Origin: Fistulifera solaris
Lineage: Eukaryota > Bacillariophyta > Bacillariophyceae > Naviculales > Stauroneidaceae
Direction: 5' to 3'
Length of the DNA: 64,000 nt
Assembly (NCBI GenBank): GCA_030295235.1
Contig: AP026128.1
Coordinates: forward strand, 620,001-684,000
The position numbers were made by a program, and so were the translations under genes. Of this stretch, positions 1 to 11,980 are shown one piece after another (the stretch's first letter is position 1; every line of letters begins with the position of its first letter). Below the pieces are notes generated by a model. The model ran no database searches and had not been told where the DNA came from. It saw only the letters and a program-made list of their open reading frames with translations.

Positions 1-2498
1 GAGTTTAGGGTATGGGTTCGGTGTTGATCACGGTGTCCGACACGATCTTGTTCCTGTTGCAGCAAATCCAAACGTTTCTGAAACAGCAGCGCAGGTTTCT
101 CTGTCAAGCTCTGTATTCCGTGATACAATTGCTGCATCAGGTGGTCTCCTGATCGTTGATCCACGTGACATGACTGCCGCAGAATGGCTCCGTTTACTTG
201 TCTTACTAGCCATGAAATGTGCTTCAAGTGATGTTCTTCAGGCTTTGATTGGAAAAATGGAGACCGAAGCCGCGGAAAAGATGACTCGGCCACTCGAATC
301 AGTTCAGCAGATAACCTCTTTATCACAAATATTGCCACCGGTTAAGACCGATGAAATCACAGATATTCAGCTTGAATCTAAACCAGGTGATAATGGACAA
401 ACGCTTCGTGCTAAGGAGACTAAAGAGGCGAAAGTTTCTCATGCTGGCTCTGTCGTTGTTGAGGCTAGTTCAGTCGAAGTTGTTGAAGAAATTGATGTTG
501 ATACTCAAGCTGTCGCAGTTCCTTATAATACTAGTTCTGAGGCGAATTCCGGAACGGATGATCATGGCAATACAGGAGCATTCCATGATTTTGTGAATCC
601 GCTAGAGACTGCCATTCTTGAAAAGAAAAGACGCCAGAAAATCACCGAGGACAGCTTCACCGCCTATTGCATCAAGAATCAGATCCGATCGATTGTGGCC
701 TCATTTGAAGAGGATATGTTCTCACCCCTTGTCGACGCCGTGATGTCATCGAAGAACTCTCCGTTGAGTTTCTCTAGCCTCCGGTGCCATAGAGTTACAT
801 GTTATTTCTGTGGGTTGACGGATGTGGCTCTAGGAGCACCACTGGTGCGTGTCCCCTCAGATAGTGAGTGGGATCAACTCATACCACACTGTGCCAGGTC
901 CCGACAGACTCACCTGGTAGCCGAGATACCAGTGCAAGAGAGAGCTAGCACTACGAAGTTGCTATCTGTTAAGGTTACAATGGGCGACGAGCTATTTTCT
1001 ATTCCATTTTCTTCGTCTAGCGACGAGAGCTTTCCAGACAGCGGCATGATAGAGTTCTTGCCGAGATCACCATCAGGATTCCAGGATGAGCTTCGATTTC
1101 GGACTGACACGGGACTTCCATTCGTCACCGGTTGTTTGTCTGCTCACGAATGCTGTGCAGTTGCTGCCCACAATGCCCGAAAAGAGAAAATGGTACAATC
1201 ATACAAAGAGAGGGAAGCCGATTGGGTTGAAAAGAAATTTGGTATGGAATGCGGCAGGACGCTTGAAATCGGTCGAGATTGTGCAGGGAGATCATACTGG
1301 AAATTCTTTTCTGACCCAAGTGCTCTTTTGTTTCCGGAGTAACGGATATCGACACTCAAGAAGGCTCATGGCAAAGGTACAACGATAACGCCACGATAGC
1401 AAGTGTCATTGTCAGCTTGGGAAAACAAAATATTGTCAAAGACTTGAAGCGCTCGTATCCGGGTGCTAACGAATTAATCGTCAGTGGCCTCTGGTCAGAC
1501 CTGCTCTTAAAGCGTGCTTTCCCGGGAGTCGCTAAATACTTAGCTGGACGGGCTGGTCCGGATTCAAATGCTGATGTTGAAAGCGAGGGCGTAATAGAAG
1601 TTGAAGGAGGTTTTGAGGTAAGATTGTATGCGGTTATCATGGGCACCTTACTGTTAAGACTAACAAATAATGACAACCAGCCCTACAATATTGGGGAAAA
1701 GGTTTTGGTGGAAGCTCGCTCAGGAAATTTGCTTTGGGATGCGACCATTCTTGGGCAGTCATCGCGGAAGAAGGATGGCGGCGAGGCACTAATCATTGAT
1801 GCCTATCAGGTCAGCTATTCGGATTGGAGCTCTCGCTATATAGAATGGGTGGCGCCGAACAGAGTTGTCGAACCAAATGAAAACAATCGACTTTTGCAGG
1901 TAGGTACTCAATTTTCCGTTTAAAAAAGCTAATTTCTTCTTAACACAAATCGGCTGCAATACAGGATGAACTTGAGGCGGAGAATGCATTCTCTCGTTAT
2001 GGCCTTCCGCGCGAATTAAATAACCTTACAGCTGCGGACTTCCTTGAGGCTAGAGAACGTGCACGTGGCAAAGATCCTCTTCCCGACTTCACTCACATCG
2101 CACGATGCGACCCTAAAGCGTCGTCTGATGCCAAAACACTTCGCATAATGAAAGCTGCTTTGTTTGCGATTGAAGCTGCTTTGCCCGTAGGGTGCATTGA
2201 TAACCGTGAAAGTGGACCATGGAGGAAGAATTTTGCCGAAAAATGGAAACGCGCTGTTGAGGGCGCAGAGGGCCCTGACGTTCTTACTCGCTGCACTATT
2301 ATTCTAGAAGATACTATTTCACAGGAGTGGATCAGAGAAGATATAGGACATCTACGATCTTGTTTACCTGCTAGGTGGAAAGCCGTTGGGGAAGGTTCCG
2401 CGTCTGCTCTTGCTCTTCGTGTCCTTCTGTTAGATCGATCGATTATGTATGGGCAGATTGACCGCAAGCGTTTCTCGTCGCGTAAAAGAAAACGATAA
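1..2498 (+). CDS. ISWI-accessory (DDT/WSD-type) chromatin remodelling protein, 3' part
   Basis: The reading frame is open from base 2, so the 5' end lies outside the window. The segment around 1237-1330 (GRTLEIGRDCAGRSYWKF) resembles the WHIM2/WSD motif of BAZ/ACF1-type proteins that anchor ISWI remodellers. A chromo-barrel or Tudor-knot-like stretch follows at about 1681-1880 (YNIGEKVLVEARSGNLLWDA). The last exon has a WSD-like C-terminus and ends in a basic tail (RKRKR). A 65-nt GT-AG intron at 1900-1964 joins in phase. At about 1325-1330 the frame changes by one base inside a T run; adding one T gives SALFVSGVTDID and restores continuity, so I treat it as one gene. The role in nucleosome spacing is inferred from family resemblance only; a plant-type DDT/homeobox partner is an alternative. 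Confidence 0.6.
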
Positions 2499-2526
2499 TA
2501 AGAATACAGAAACAAAACTTCTAAGT

Positions 2527-5500
2527 TTATAACTGCAATCCAATTCCAAGTGATTCTGCTGTTTGTTGGATTGCTTCTAAAGTCTCCATCAGTAAAGCAT
2601 TCTGTCGGGCGGCCACTGACCCAGGCAAACTAGATTGCGTCTCTACCTTGCATAACGTTGCAAGTTTTTGCAGAGAAGACGCGCATTCAATCTTCAAGTC
2701 ACTTTGGAAAGATTTCAGTCTGCCCAAGAGTTCTAGGATTCGAGACGAGGCTTCTCGTGCAGCCCTCGTTGCATCGGCCACATTACCATCACCAACTAAG
2801 GCGACGGGGACACCAACAGGCCCTAGCACTAACGGGAAGCATGCTAGAAGATGAGCTAAGACAGCACGTACAAGCATTTGTGACTCAAGCTCCAAGCGAA
2901 GACCTTGAAAGAGAACTATACGTAGTACTCGACCAGATACGACTAGCAGATCCACAGGTGTGATACTACTTCGTTCGGCAAGAATGTATAAGTACGCTTT
3001 CCAATCATCGATAGCTTCTGGTATATTGTCACAAAAATATTCAAACGCCAGGTTATCTGATATCTGCTTGATAATCATGGCCCCCAGGCCTTCTTGTGAA
3101 GCCACAAGTCGACGGATTAAACCTATCGATACCATGCATCGTTCTGCAGCGGATAGAGTAAAGAAGGACTGACAGAGACATTGCAGAACGATACAATTGC
3201 GTGCCGAGATGTACTCGGCGTCGGCACAATTGTCTTTCATCATCCCTTTAGCCAACCCGTCATTCATTTCAAGAAGGCGGCAAAGAACAAAAAGTGCAAT
3301 CCTTCGAAATCCGCTCTTTTCAGGACGACAAATGGGATTTTAAAAACTAGCAATGGATCCCTGCACAATACCGCATAAGAATAGTGCGGATGCGGTTTGA
3401 CTCTATTTCCCAACAAACCATTGACCGTTGTAGTAATAAGATCTGCTTCACTGAGAGATCCTGTTGCCATCAAGAAGAGCTTTTCGACAGATGCGCATGA
3501 AACATCACATTTCTCCTTTATACCCAAATGAATTGCGTTGCGCAGTTCAACTTTCCCTACGAGCCCCCAGCCTTTCCGGCGCTTCAGAGTAATTACCTGA
3601 TTCCAAAAAGAGACTTCTGGGGCCAATTTTTCAATCAAATGTAGAAAACTATCCGATGCAGCCTGACTCATAACATATTGTTTCGAGTTCATGATACACA
3701 GTCCATAAATTTCCCGCATCGGGATCGTTCCTAAATCGATACCGAATGGTGAGGTGGGAACGGCGTCTAAATATTCTAGGCAGTACAAAACCATCAACAA
3801 GAAGCGAGCACCTGAAGGGCTTAAAGTCTGGTATCCACGAGCAGGTAGGAGATCCGCCTTTAGACTCTGAACATGCAATGGCAGCACTAGGGGGAGCATC
3901 AAATTTTTGTCTGAACGGAGAAACTTTATGGATAAACGCACGAACTTGGGGACCGCTGAACACAGAAGCAAACTACTGCTCAAAGATTCATCTGTAAAGA
4001 TGCAATTCAATAAGCTTGTGCTTCGCAGTTGGTCCTCAGAAACACCACCACTTTGTTGCAATAATCTCAGTGCGTTAGAAATCTGATTTTCAACTTGCAG
4101 TTCATTCGTTGCCTTCTCGAAGAAATTGCGATCTGGATCCGTACAAAACCATTGGCAAAACTTAGTACATGTTCCAATAACTGACTCAACGAACCAAGGG
4201 TCCATACTTCCCGCCGCGGTAAGTAAACGAAAGACACCAGAACAAAGGTCATGCGGGTTGTTGAAAAGTAAGGAATCTGTCAACGCTGCGGCGTGTGCCT
4301 CACTCTGTCGCGAAGGACTAGGTTCACGGAGCGCATTCCGAAGGCTGTCTACAGCTTCCTGTTGAGTCGAATTATCGGTCATAGTGCTGCTGCACTGAAC
4401 CATGGCGAAGCTCAGGATGCAACAGAGTACCATGGAATAACATCGATCGAAGGGGCTCGACTCATAATTTCCTGCAACTCCTAATGTAAGCTGTTCTCGT
4501 ATTTTGATCAATGATCCCAACAACGACTTCTGTTTTGTTGCATCCATGACTGTAAGTAAGTTATCTGCTGGAACACGAAGAAGTACCCATGATAACGCTG
4601 ACATAGTAAAGCGACGACGAGTCAACACTCTTCGACGAGATTCGGCGGTCGTCAGCTTTACGAGGTCATCCAACACAAATGCAATCACTGAGCTCAGCAA
4701 TGTCGAATTTTCCGTCAAATGATTAGCCAATGTCCTCATTTTCACTCGAGCAGGACCTTGTTCTTTTCAAAAGCATTTCCTCTCCTGAGGACAGTGAGTC
4801 CGTCAACAACCACAATGCCAACAAGGGATCATGTTTCATAGCTAGTTCCAATTGAACATCAATCATCACCCCGTCTCGTTCCAACAAACTCCGAATCCGA
4901 CTCGCTTCTCGCGCTGATAATGACGCTAATGATCGAATGGCTTGTCGCGCGGAGGATGCAATGGCGTGATTTTTGGCTCTGGACTGCGACGCCTTTTCGT
5001 AGGCCCGAATGCAACCGCGTACTAAAGTCGGTATAGCGGCAGGGGCATTGGCTCCCATACGAGCAATCAAGCTAGGAGTTTGAGGGACAGCGGCTCGACA
5101 AAGCGCGCACTGTAAGCAAGAACTCGAGTTAGAGATGCACGAAACGGGCATCCGCCTGGATAAATACTTGCGACTGTTGTATCACACTTACCGCAACATG
5201 ATCATGCCGCAAAACTGCCGCGTGATGCATAAGCGACACCACAGTAGCTCCTAAATCACTGCTCACCATGGCTCCACCAACGTTTTTGTCCACTTTGGAG
5301 CCCGGTTCGGCCAAGAGCGATTCTTCCACGGAGATGGACCAGTCGACAAGCTCATCATCATCCTTTTTGGGTGGTTTCAGCGACTGTACCACTAGCGAAG
5401 AAAGTTCCGCCAGTGTTCGTACTACATTTGCCTCTTGCGAGTCTTCGCCTTGTGTATTGATGGTCAAGCGCGGATCCACGCTGGAGCGACGTGGACCCTG

Positions 5501-5992
5501 ACGATGAGTCTCTTTCGCGGATACGACATCGTCATCACCCGATAAAGAGTCATTGTCATCGATTTCCATTTCTCCCGCATCCTTGGGTCGCGCCAACAAC
5601 AAGTCTTCCGTCTGTTTTGTCAAGGTACGCAGAGGTTTAAGGTTGGATATTTTCCGACACACGGCCGGTGCTAAATGAACGGCCGTCACTTCGACTCCTT
5701 CCGCGATGGAATAAATGGCCGCTCGTTGCTCCAAACGTCGAACGGCTTCGTTCAATACTTCGTCGTCATCATTCTCCGTCGTATCAAATGAAGGTACACT
5801 GGACAACGGACGAGCCGCCGCGAGAATGCGCAAGAGCGTGGGGAGACGACGCATTTCGGGTGCCGACGGAGTCGGTTGCGTCGGTAAACCCATTTCAAAA
5901 TCTCCCAAGGCGATCCCGTCATGTAAGGAGAGTTTCGGTGTCATTTTAATATTATTGTGTGATTTGGAAAATGCTGAGTTGTTGGATGACAT
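2527..5992 (-). CDS. INTS2: Integrator complex subunit 2-like protein
   Basis: Helical-repeat protein of about 1,100 residues, close to animal INTS2 (about 1,200). INTS2 is a scaffold of the nuclear Integrator complex, which cleaves snRNAs and terminates nascent transcripts. Resemblance is clearest near the C-terminus (HPHYSYAVLCRDPLLVFK, then a long helical block containing VLQCLCQSFF and EYFCDNIPEAIDDW). An 82-nt intron (5110-5191 on the minus strand, GTAAGT to CTTACAG) joins in phase. Two one-base frame changes lie in homopolymers: near 4769-4774 (T run, one base too many) and near 3339-3346 (T/A run, one base too few; the corrected frame reads CRPEKSGFRRIALFVLCRLLE). The start is uncertain: ATG at 5992 or 5944. 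It is divergent from the Lys-rich gene, with the minisatellite between them. Confidence 0.6.
5110..5191 (-). other. Intron of the INTS2-like gene
   Basis: An 82-nt GT-AG intron: donor GTAAGT at 5191 on the minus strand, acceptor CTTACAG ending at 5110. Removing it joins HDHVA to CALCRAAV in phase 0. Confidence 0.75.
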
Positions 5993-6075
5993 GTCAAAGC
6001 ATTTTAACACGAATGTAATTGACGGCATTATTTGGTAGCATCCTTTCATAGAAAGTCTGGGAGTGTGATACTTTT

Positions 6076-6500
6076 ACGTGTTCAGAAAATATGTGGGAGA
6101 GTGTTCTCGCATGGTTCTCGCACGTACCCAGAAAATGTGGGAGTGTGTTGTGTGCACGTACCCAGAAAAAGTGGGAGTGTGGTATTTGCACTTACCCAGA
6201 AAATGTGGGCGAGTGTTATTTGCACGTACCCAGAAAATGTGGGTGTGTGTTGTTTATACGTACCCAGAAAATGTGGGGGTGTGTTGTTTATACGTACCCA
6301 GAAAATGTGGGCGTGTTTTGTTTGCACATACCCAGAAAATGTGGGGATCTGTTGTTTGCACTTACCCAGAGAATGTGGGAGTGTGTTGTTTCACTTACTA
6401 AGAAAATGTGGGAGTGTGTTGTTTATACGTACCCAGAAACGAAAATGTGGGGGTGTGTTGTTTGCAAGTAGCCAGAAAATGTGGGTGTGTGTTAGTTGCT
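6076..6500. repeat. 34-bp minisatellite, about 11-12 copies (array 1)
   Basis: Direct repeats with unit spacing of 34 bp. Each unit carries the core CCCAGAAAATGTGGG followed by a GT-rich part and GCACGTA. CCCA and TGGG are complementary around a 7-nt loop, so each unit can form a small hairpin. Copies near the right end diverge (CTAAG, GCCAG, and a 5-nt insertion near 6437). Because 34 is not a multiple of three, long open frames appear in all frames on both strands; I do not regard them as genes. The array fills the divergent promoter region between the INTS2-like gene and the Lys-rich gene. The same repeat recurs at 25.87 kb. Confidence 0.95.
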
Positions 6501-6692
6501 TGCACTTACGTAGATTACCAGGTAGTAGTACCAGGTACAGTACCCAGAAAATTCGCGGTCATCCGCGACCGCAAGACCAAGATCCATTATTTGTTCGGTG
6601 AAAAGACTTTTGCCATTATTATTGTTCTCATTGAAGAGTATCACATCATTACTTGTCAATCTTTAAAGAATGCACCACTCGTCATTTTCATA

Positions 6693-8096
6693 ATGGCTCC
6701 CAAAAATAAGAACTTTGAAGAACTCAAGGAGCGATTGAATGCGCTGAAAACAGAACAGCGAGAACTGCAAGCGCTCTATCAAGAACGAGCCAACCAGCGC
6801 GTCGAGTATCAAAACAAAATGGCCAGTCTCAACGTCATGTTGCAAAAACGCAGTTTGGATACGATGTTAATCGAAGATGTCGTCGTTGTGACGCTCGTGG
6901 CCGAAAACAATGCGCGCGAACGGTACGCTCTCCTGCCTCCGGCACCCACGAAAACGGCCATTACGGTGGAACCCGGGCAGAAAACGAAAAGTCTCGAGGA
7001 GGCCTGTAACGTCTACCGAAGCCAAATTGAAGTATTGGAGGAAATGATTGAATACCGAAGAACATTGACAGCGACCGAACGAGATTTGGATCTTTTGTAT
7101 CGACAAGCCGTCGATGACATACTGGATATCATGGACGAGTATTGTGATGACGAGAAACTCAAAGCCGACATGATCTCGTTTGCCGCAGCTGGAACGGCTC
7201 CATGTTCTCCGCGCAAAGAGACGAAGAAGCGGACAATTAGCAGAATACTTTCGTCACCAGGAACATTCTTCTCGCCCAAGAAAGAAGCGGTAAAAGACAC
7301 CATGCAGAATGATTTGCTGCCTGCTCCCCTCTCGGTCGCGCCACCGGAAACGCCGAAACAAGCGTTTTCCCATTTCAAAGAAAACGCCGAGTTGAATGAA
7401 CTGAAATTAGCACCCCTCATGGATGTGAGCGAAAACGACGGTAGCAACAATGATGGAGACGTGTTTGTGAACACGGATCGGGACAATAAGACCGTGGGAT
7501 CGCCGGATCGGCGGAAAAAGAAAAAAGGCCAGTAAAAAAAATTGTTGAAGTAGAAGAACAGGATAATGAAAACGTTGATGAAAAGAAGACGAAGAAAAAG
7601 AAGAAAAAGAGTGAAACTGTCACGGAAGAATCAACCACACCGGGAATTCACGAGTCGTCGGAAGTAGACCAAGAAGCTGAAAGTGACGTTATAGAAAAGA
7701 AGAAAAAGAAAAAGAAGAAACCACAAGAAGTTATCGAGAATGAAATCACACTGGAGGATCCAGTTGACAGCACCAAAGTAAAAAAGAAGAAGAAGAAAGG
7801 CGGCAACGATCAATCGGAAAGTCATAGTGAAAAGCTCGAGGGCAACCGAGACATTGAAGCTTTGCCGGAAGATGTCAGCGAACCAACCGAAGCAGCTCCT
7901 GTCGAGAAAACAAAGAAAAAGACGAAGAGCAAAATCAAGGGCACGGAAGACAACAATCCACCTTCATTGGTGAACGAGGTACCTGTAGCTGACAATCGAG
8001 AGAGCCCCAAGAAGAAGAAAAAGAAAAAAGCCAAAGGACGAAGAAGAAACGGAAAGCGAACTTTCAAACGAGAAAATCAAAAAGAAAAAAGAATAA
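6693..8096 (+). CDS. Lys-rich coiled-coil protein, unknown function
   Basis: Starts at ATG 6693. Residues 1-60 form a strong coiled coil (FEELKERLNALKTEQRELQ), with a second helical part around residues 100-160. The middle has Ser-Pro sites (CSPRKE, SSPGTFFSPKKE), suggesting phosphorylation. The C-terminal third alternates acidic stretches with blocks of 5-9 lysines, typical of nuclear or nucleolar proteins. The first frame stops at 7535 just after a Lys run, but frame 2 continues open from 7541 with the same composition (IVEVEEQDNENVDEKK). Near 8010-8030 the natural frame switches back (KPKDEEETESELSNEKIKKK) and ends at TAA 8094-8096. Both switches lie in A runs. I do not recognise the family; nuclear location is an inference. 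Confidence 0.55.
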
Positions 8097-8616
8097 AGAG
8101 GAGTCCAATAGTGGGAGAAAAGCTGATCTGTAATCGGGCGAATCGTGTTCACATAATATCATGGATTATGTTGACTCCCTTCAACGTACCAGTAAGCGTA
8201 GATACCGAGCTTGCTATAAAATCGTTTTGATGCGACCGCTTAAAGCAGAAGATGAAAGCATTTCATCTTTTTCATCATCAAAGATATTTCTGGCAGTATC
8301 GATCTCTTACTTTGTCACTATAAATAGCGAAGGCCGATAACTCTAGACCCTAGAGTCCTCGAACCTTCCGGGACTGAAACAGTTTGAGTCGTTTGCTTTT
8401 GGTACAGTGTACAGTTCATTTTAGAGTGGAAATTTTTCGTCTAAGTAATGTCTCTAGTGGCGAGTGTTAGAGCGCCGGCCGACCTCCATTTTTATTTGGC
8501 GGTCAATTTTTTGAAAAAGCTTGACACGTTCCTCCTCGCACCTCCTCGATCCTCGAACAAACATTTCGAGAAACTGCTATCAACGAGATCAAATCTTTTC
8601 GTGCACACTATCTGAG
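8097..8616. other. Intergenic region, 520 bp, no gene seen
   Basis: No supported gene. A TATA-like CTATAAATAG lies near 8318, about 300 bp before the armadillo-protein start; whether it is the promoter cannot be judged from sequence alone. Confidence 0.4.
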
Positions 8617-11007
8617 ATGGCAGAGGCTTCGAATACAAACTCTAAAGACGAGATGCCACCTGCCGCTTCGCCCAGGCGGGCTAAGCGCGTTTCTGATCGC
8701 TTACGGTTTATTGAGATAATTCGCTCGTCGTCTTTACCCGAAGACGACACTTCGAGCCTCCATGCAGGACATGATACGTATGAGTATTCATCAGAACACA
8801 GATCTCTTTTAAAAGGCTCTCTTGGACGCGACAATTCCGCGATAGCCGCAGCCGGAAGAGGGAGCATGACAGACAACGAGAGGTTAGACGACACCGTGAG
8901 AATAACAAACAGAGACGGTAAAAAAACAAAGCTGTCGATATCAGCCAGTATTTTCGAGGAAACGATGCCAAACGAGCAAACTCCGTTAAGCTGGCAAGCC
9001 CGAAATCGCATCCCAGGTGGAGCAGCCGCCAAGCTCATGATTGTCGGACCTAAAAAGACAGACGACTCAGACGACACTGGATTTAAAACCACCGATTCGC
9101 ATCCGGACACACTTTCCGTCGGAAGTGCAGGACCGATTGAGGATAAGCTGAAGGAAATCGAGTTACAAATGCGGCAGGCCAAAGAAGAATTTGAAAAAGG
9201 CAGCACCGAGAATCGCCGCTACAACCAACGCGACGACGAAGATATTTTTAGATCGCGACGAAAATATGCCAGCTCGTATTGACTGCTCTTCTACTCCGAA
9301 ATTTCTCATTCGCGGAGAAAATTTCCACGAGACTGCGGCGGCCGCAGTTCTGGCTTTGCTATCCACCAGAACACACCAATCTGTTTTCGGTAGCTACGAT
9401 GAATTGGTGTATACGTATTCGACCAACAAAAAGCCCTTGAGCCCCCGAAACAACGTTGTCATCGACAGTGCGTCCTACGAATCTCCTGAAAAACGGGATA
9501 TCGCCCAATTTGTCTTATCCGAACATACTGAGAAGAAACTGCAAAGTCTACGTACTCAAATGCGAGATCCCAACAAGACGATGACTGATTTACTGACAAA
9601 GATTGCCAGTTCCGACGATGGAGAGATGGATCTGGGATACATGGTACGAAGGAAGAATGCATGCGGTGCTTTACACACGTTGACAGCAACAAAAAAGAAC
9701 CAGCAGCCTATTTGCTGGACCTTGGGAGTTTTGACCGCGCTAACAAGTGTACTCGTAGACGGACGCGGCGCCTCGGAGACTCAGCTGAAACGTACGTTTC
9801 CGGATGATCGAATTCGGGAAGAATACAAACAAGCCCGTAACCGTGCAATTGCGGCACTGATGAACCTGTGCATGCCGAAGGAGAATCGGATTGCCATCAC
9901 GCATACTCCTGATCTGGTTCAAACCGCAATATCAATTATTCTGGAAGACGATGACGACGGTATCGCCAGGAGGGCTGTTGCGCCATTCTGGCTTATCTAG
10001 GCAAATCTTCCGAAAATCGGTTGCTGTTGGCCCAAGTACCTGGCTTACTCGACGCATTGATGAAAGTTCTCGCACCCAAAGGAGAAAATCAGTCGACGGT
10101 TGTCATCCCAGAGTGCAACTCCAGTACAAGCAACCTCAAAATGACTTCTCTATCAGCCCAGTCCATGCTGAGCTCTTCTTCGGCTGATAGCGGCGACTCG
10201 ACAATCAGCGCAGAATCGAGCTACCGAAGTTCCTTCAGCAGGGGAACAGACGAACTCGATTCCCCACCCGCATCACCACGAGCCGAAGAATACCTCTATG
10301 ATGACGGGGTAGATGATCTTCTGAAAGCAGCACGTCAGAATGCATTCGCTTTGATACTTCATTTGATTAAAGAGAAAGACAATGCTTATCATTTTGCCCG
10401 CAACGACGAATTCGTAAGGACAATGGTTGAAATTTCAAAGTTTCAAGAAAGTCCCTCGCATGTATTGGCAGTCAAAGTCCTTGCAAATCTTACCCGTCAT
10501 CGCTTGAACACCAATGCCCTTGTTTTTGAGAGACGTGTGGTCGTTTCTGCTTTGGTCCGCGCCCTTGGTTCACCCCATTCACACACCCGTGAATACGCCT
10601 GCTATGCTCTCCAGAATATCGCTCAAGACAAATCCTGCCGCCAAGAGTTAGCAACGACACCCAATTTGATCGAATCACTCTGTCAATGCACACGCCAATC
10701 GTCCGGAGAGGCCGAACGATTGGCAGCTACATCGGCATTGAAGAACATGTGCGACGAACCAGCCAATTTGATCCCGATGTCCAACACACCCGATGGTATT
10801 TCGTCGTTGATGCTTTTGACACACGACGAAGGTGTTTCGGATGTTATCCAGTATCGAGCATGCGATGCCATCTCGACATTGAGTTACTGGCTGCGAAAGA
10901 TCGCCACCAGCGGCAAGGCTTTGGATTGCAGTTTGCAAGGGACGACACCACCAGACGATCTTTTCGTACCAACTCTCCGGGTGGTGACATGGAATCAGTG
11001 GCAGTGA
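8617..11007 (+). CDS. Armadillo-repeat protein
   Basis: About 795 residues. The N-terminal 200 residues are Ser/charged and probably disordered. The rest consists of armadillo-type helical repeats (NACGALHTLT, NRAIAALMNLCM, REYACYALQNIAQD, AATSALKNMCDE), so a protein-binding scaffold is likely. The partner is unknown. Two one-base frame changes interrupt it: a T run at 9244-9248, where removing one T gives EDILDRDENMPARID, and GGAGGG at about 9972-9977, where adding one G gives GCCAILAYLGKSSENR. Both sides of each break carry continuous repeat sequence, so this is one gene. ATG 8617 is the first ATG in frame. Confidence 0.65.
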
Positions 11008-11133
11008 AAAACAAAAAGTGCCAGATTTTTTATTTCAATTGATTGATTTGTGTGTAAGGATACATTTATGCATGTCTATTACAACAAAGATGGATCATCG
11101 TTAATCGTTTCAAATGGCTGCTTCAATACTTTT

Positions 11134-11781
11134 TCAGTACGTCATATGCCGCTGTACAACTATTTCTCGTTCAATGTGCTGTTCATCCCTTTGCGCTCGT
11201 AAAATAGCGTACGCCGTGATGGCTGTGATCAAATACACGAATCCTGTCACCATGCACTGTATCATGGCGAACACATGCCCACGTAGTTCAATTGTGGAAC
11301 ACGTTCGAGCATCCTCGAACCGCCATCGTTTCGTCGTACAAGGTTGAAAGGATGCCAAGGCAGCAAAGAGAGGTGTCCACATGAATAGGTCGATGATGGC
11401 TGTAGAAAATGTCACGAAAGCGAAGGATATGCAAAATACCGGAGAATGATGCATCGCACACCCGTGAGCGAGGAGAGCAATCGCCATTTCCCAAAGCAAT
11501 CGTGGCAATCGCAAGGGCCACGGTATCGAAGAATCCGTTCGTAGACTATTGATTAGGACATTGATAACGGCGACAGTGGATGTTAGACGAAATTGAGGAA
11601 CCGCTTGCTGAATGATATTTTGGGTGCTGGACAAATAGGTTTTGTGGCGTCGATGTTCTTGAGCGTTTCTGGGAATCAAAAGACCCCGCTTGCTGTGTGG
11701 AGCTTCGGGAACAGACAAAGATGCATGTGTGTTCCAGAATAGAAGACACAATAAAACGGAGACAAGACGGGTAAATTTCAT
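11134..11781 (-). CDS. Membrane protein with signal peptide, unknown
   Basis: 215 residues from ATG 11781. The first 20 residues are a signal peptide (MKFTRLVSVLLCLLFWNTHA). Three or four hydrophobic segments follow, around residues 75-130 and 140-195. No Phe follows the cleavage site, so a plastid signal is less likely than the secretory pathway. Family not recognised. It ends 126 bp after the armadillo gene (convergent). Its 5' side faces the palindrome-rich satellite. Confidence 0.5.
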   Translation of the reverse strand: MKFTRLVSVLLCLLFWNTHASLSVPEAPHSKRGLLIPRNAQEHRRHKTYLSSTQNIIQQAVPQFRLTSTVAVINVLINSLRTDSSIPWPLRLPRLLWEMAIALLAHGCAMHHSPVFCISFAFVTFSTAIIDLFMWTPLFAALASFQPCTTKRWRFEDARTCSTIELRGHVFAMIQCMVTGFVYLITAITAYAILRAQRDEQHIEREIVVQRHMTY

Positions 11782-11980
11782 GCTGTTCAAATTTGTTGCT
11801 TGTCGTCCTACGGAGTATTTGTTGTGTCTTCGCTTTCGTGTCCGTTTCTCCGGGTGAATCACAATCAAGACAACAACATCTACAATTCGATGATTTCATC
11901 TAGTAGTCCTATTAATTGATCATTTTATTGATAGGTTCTTCTATTGATCCATCATGGTTTACCATTCACTCATGATTATA

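Noticed and set aside
6032-6600. Long open frames with Cys/Val-rich repeats on both strands
   Set aside because: A 34-bp repeat without stop codons gives open frames in all phases; the same phrases appear frame-shifted, so this is not coding.
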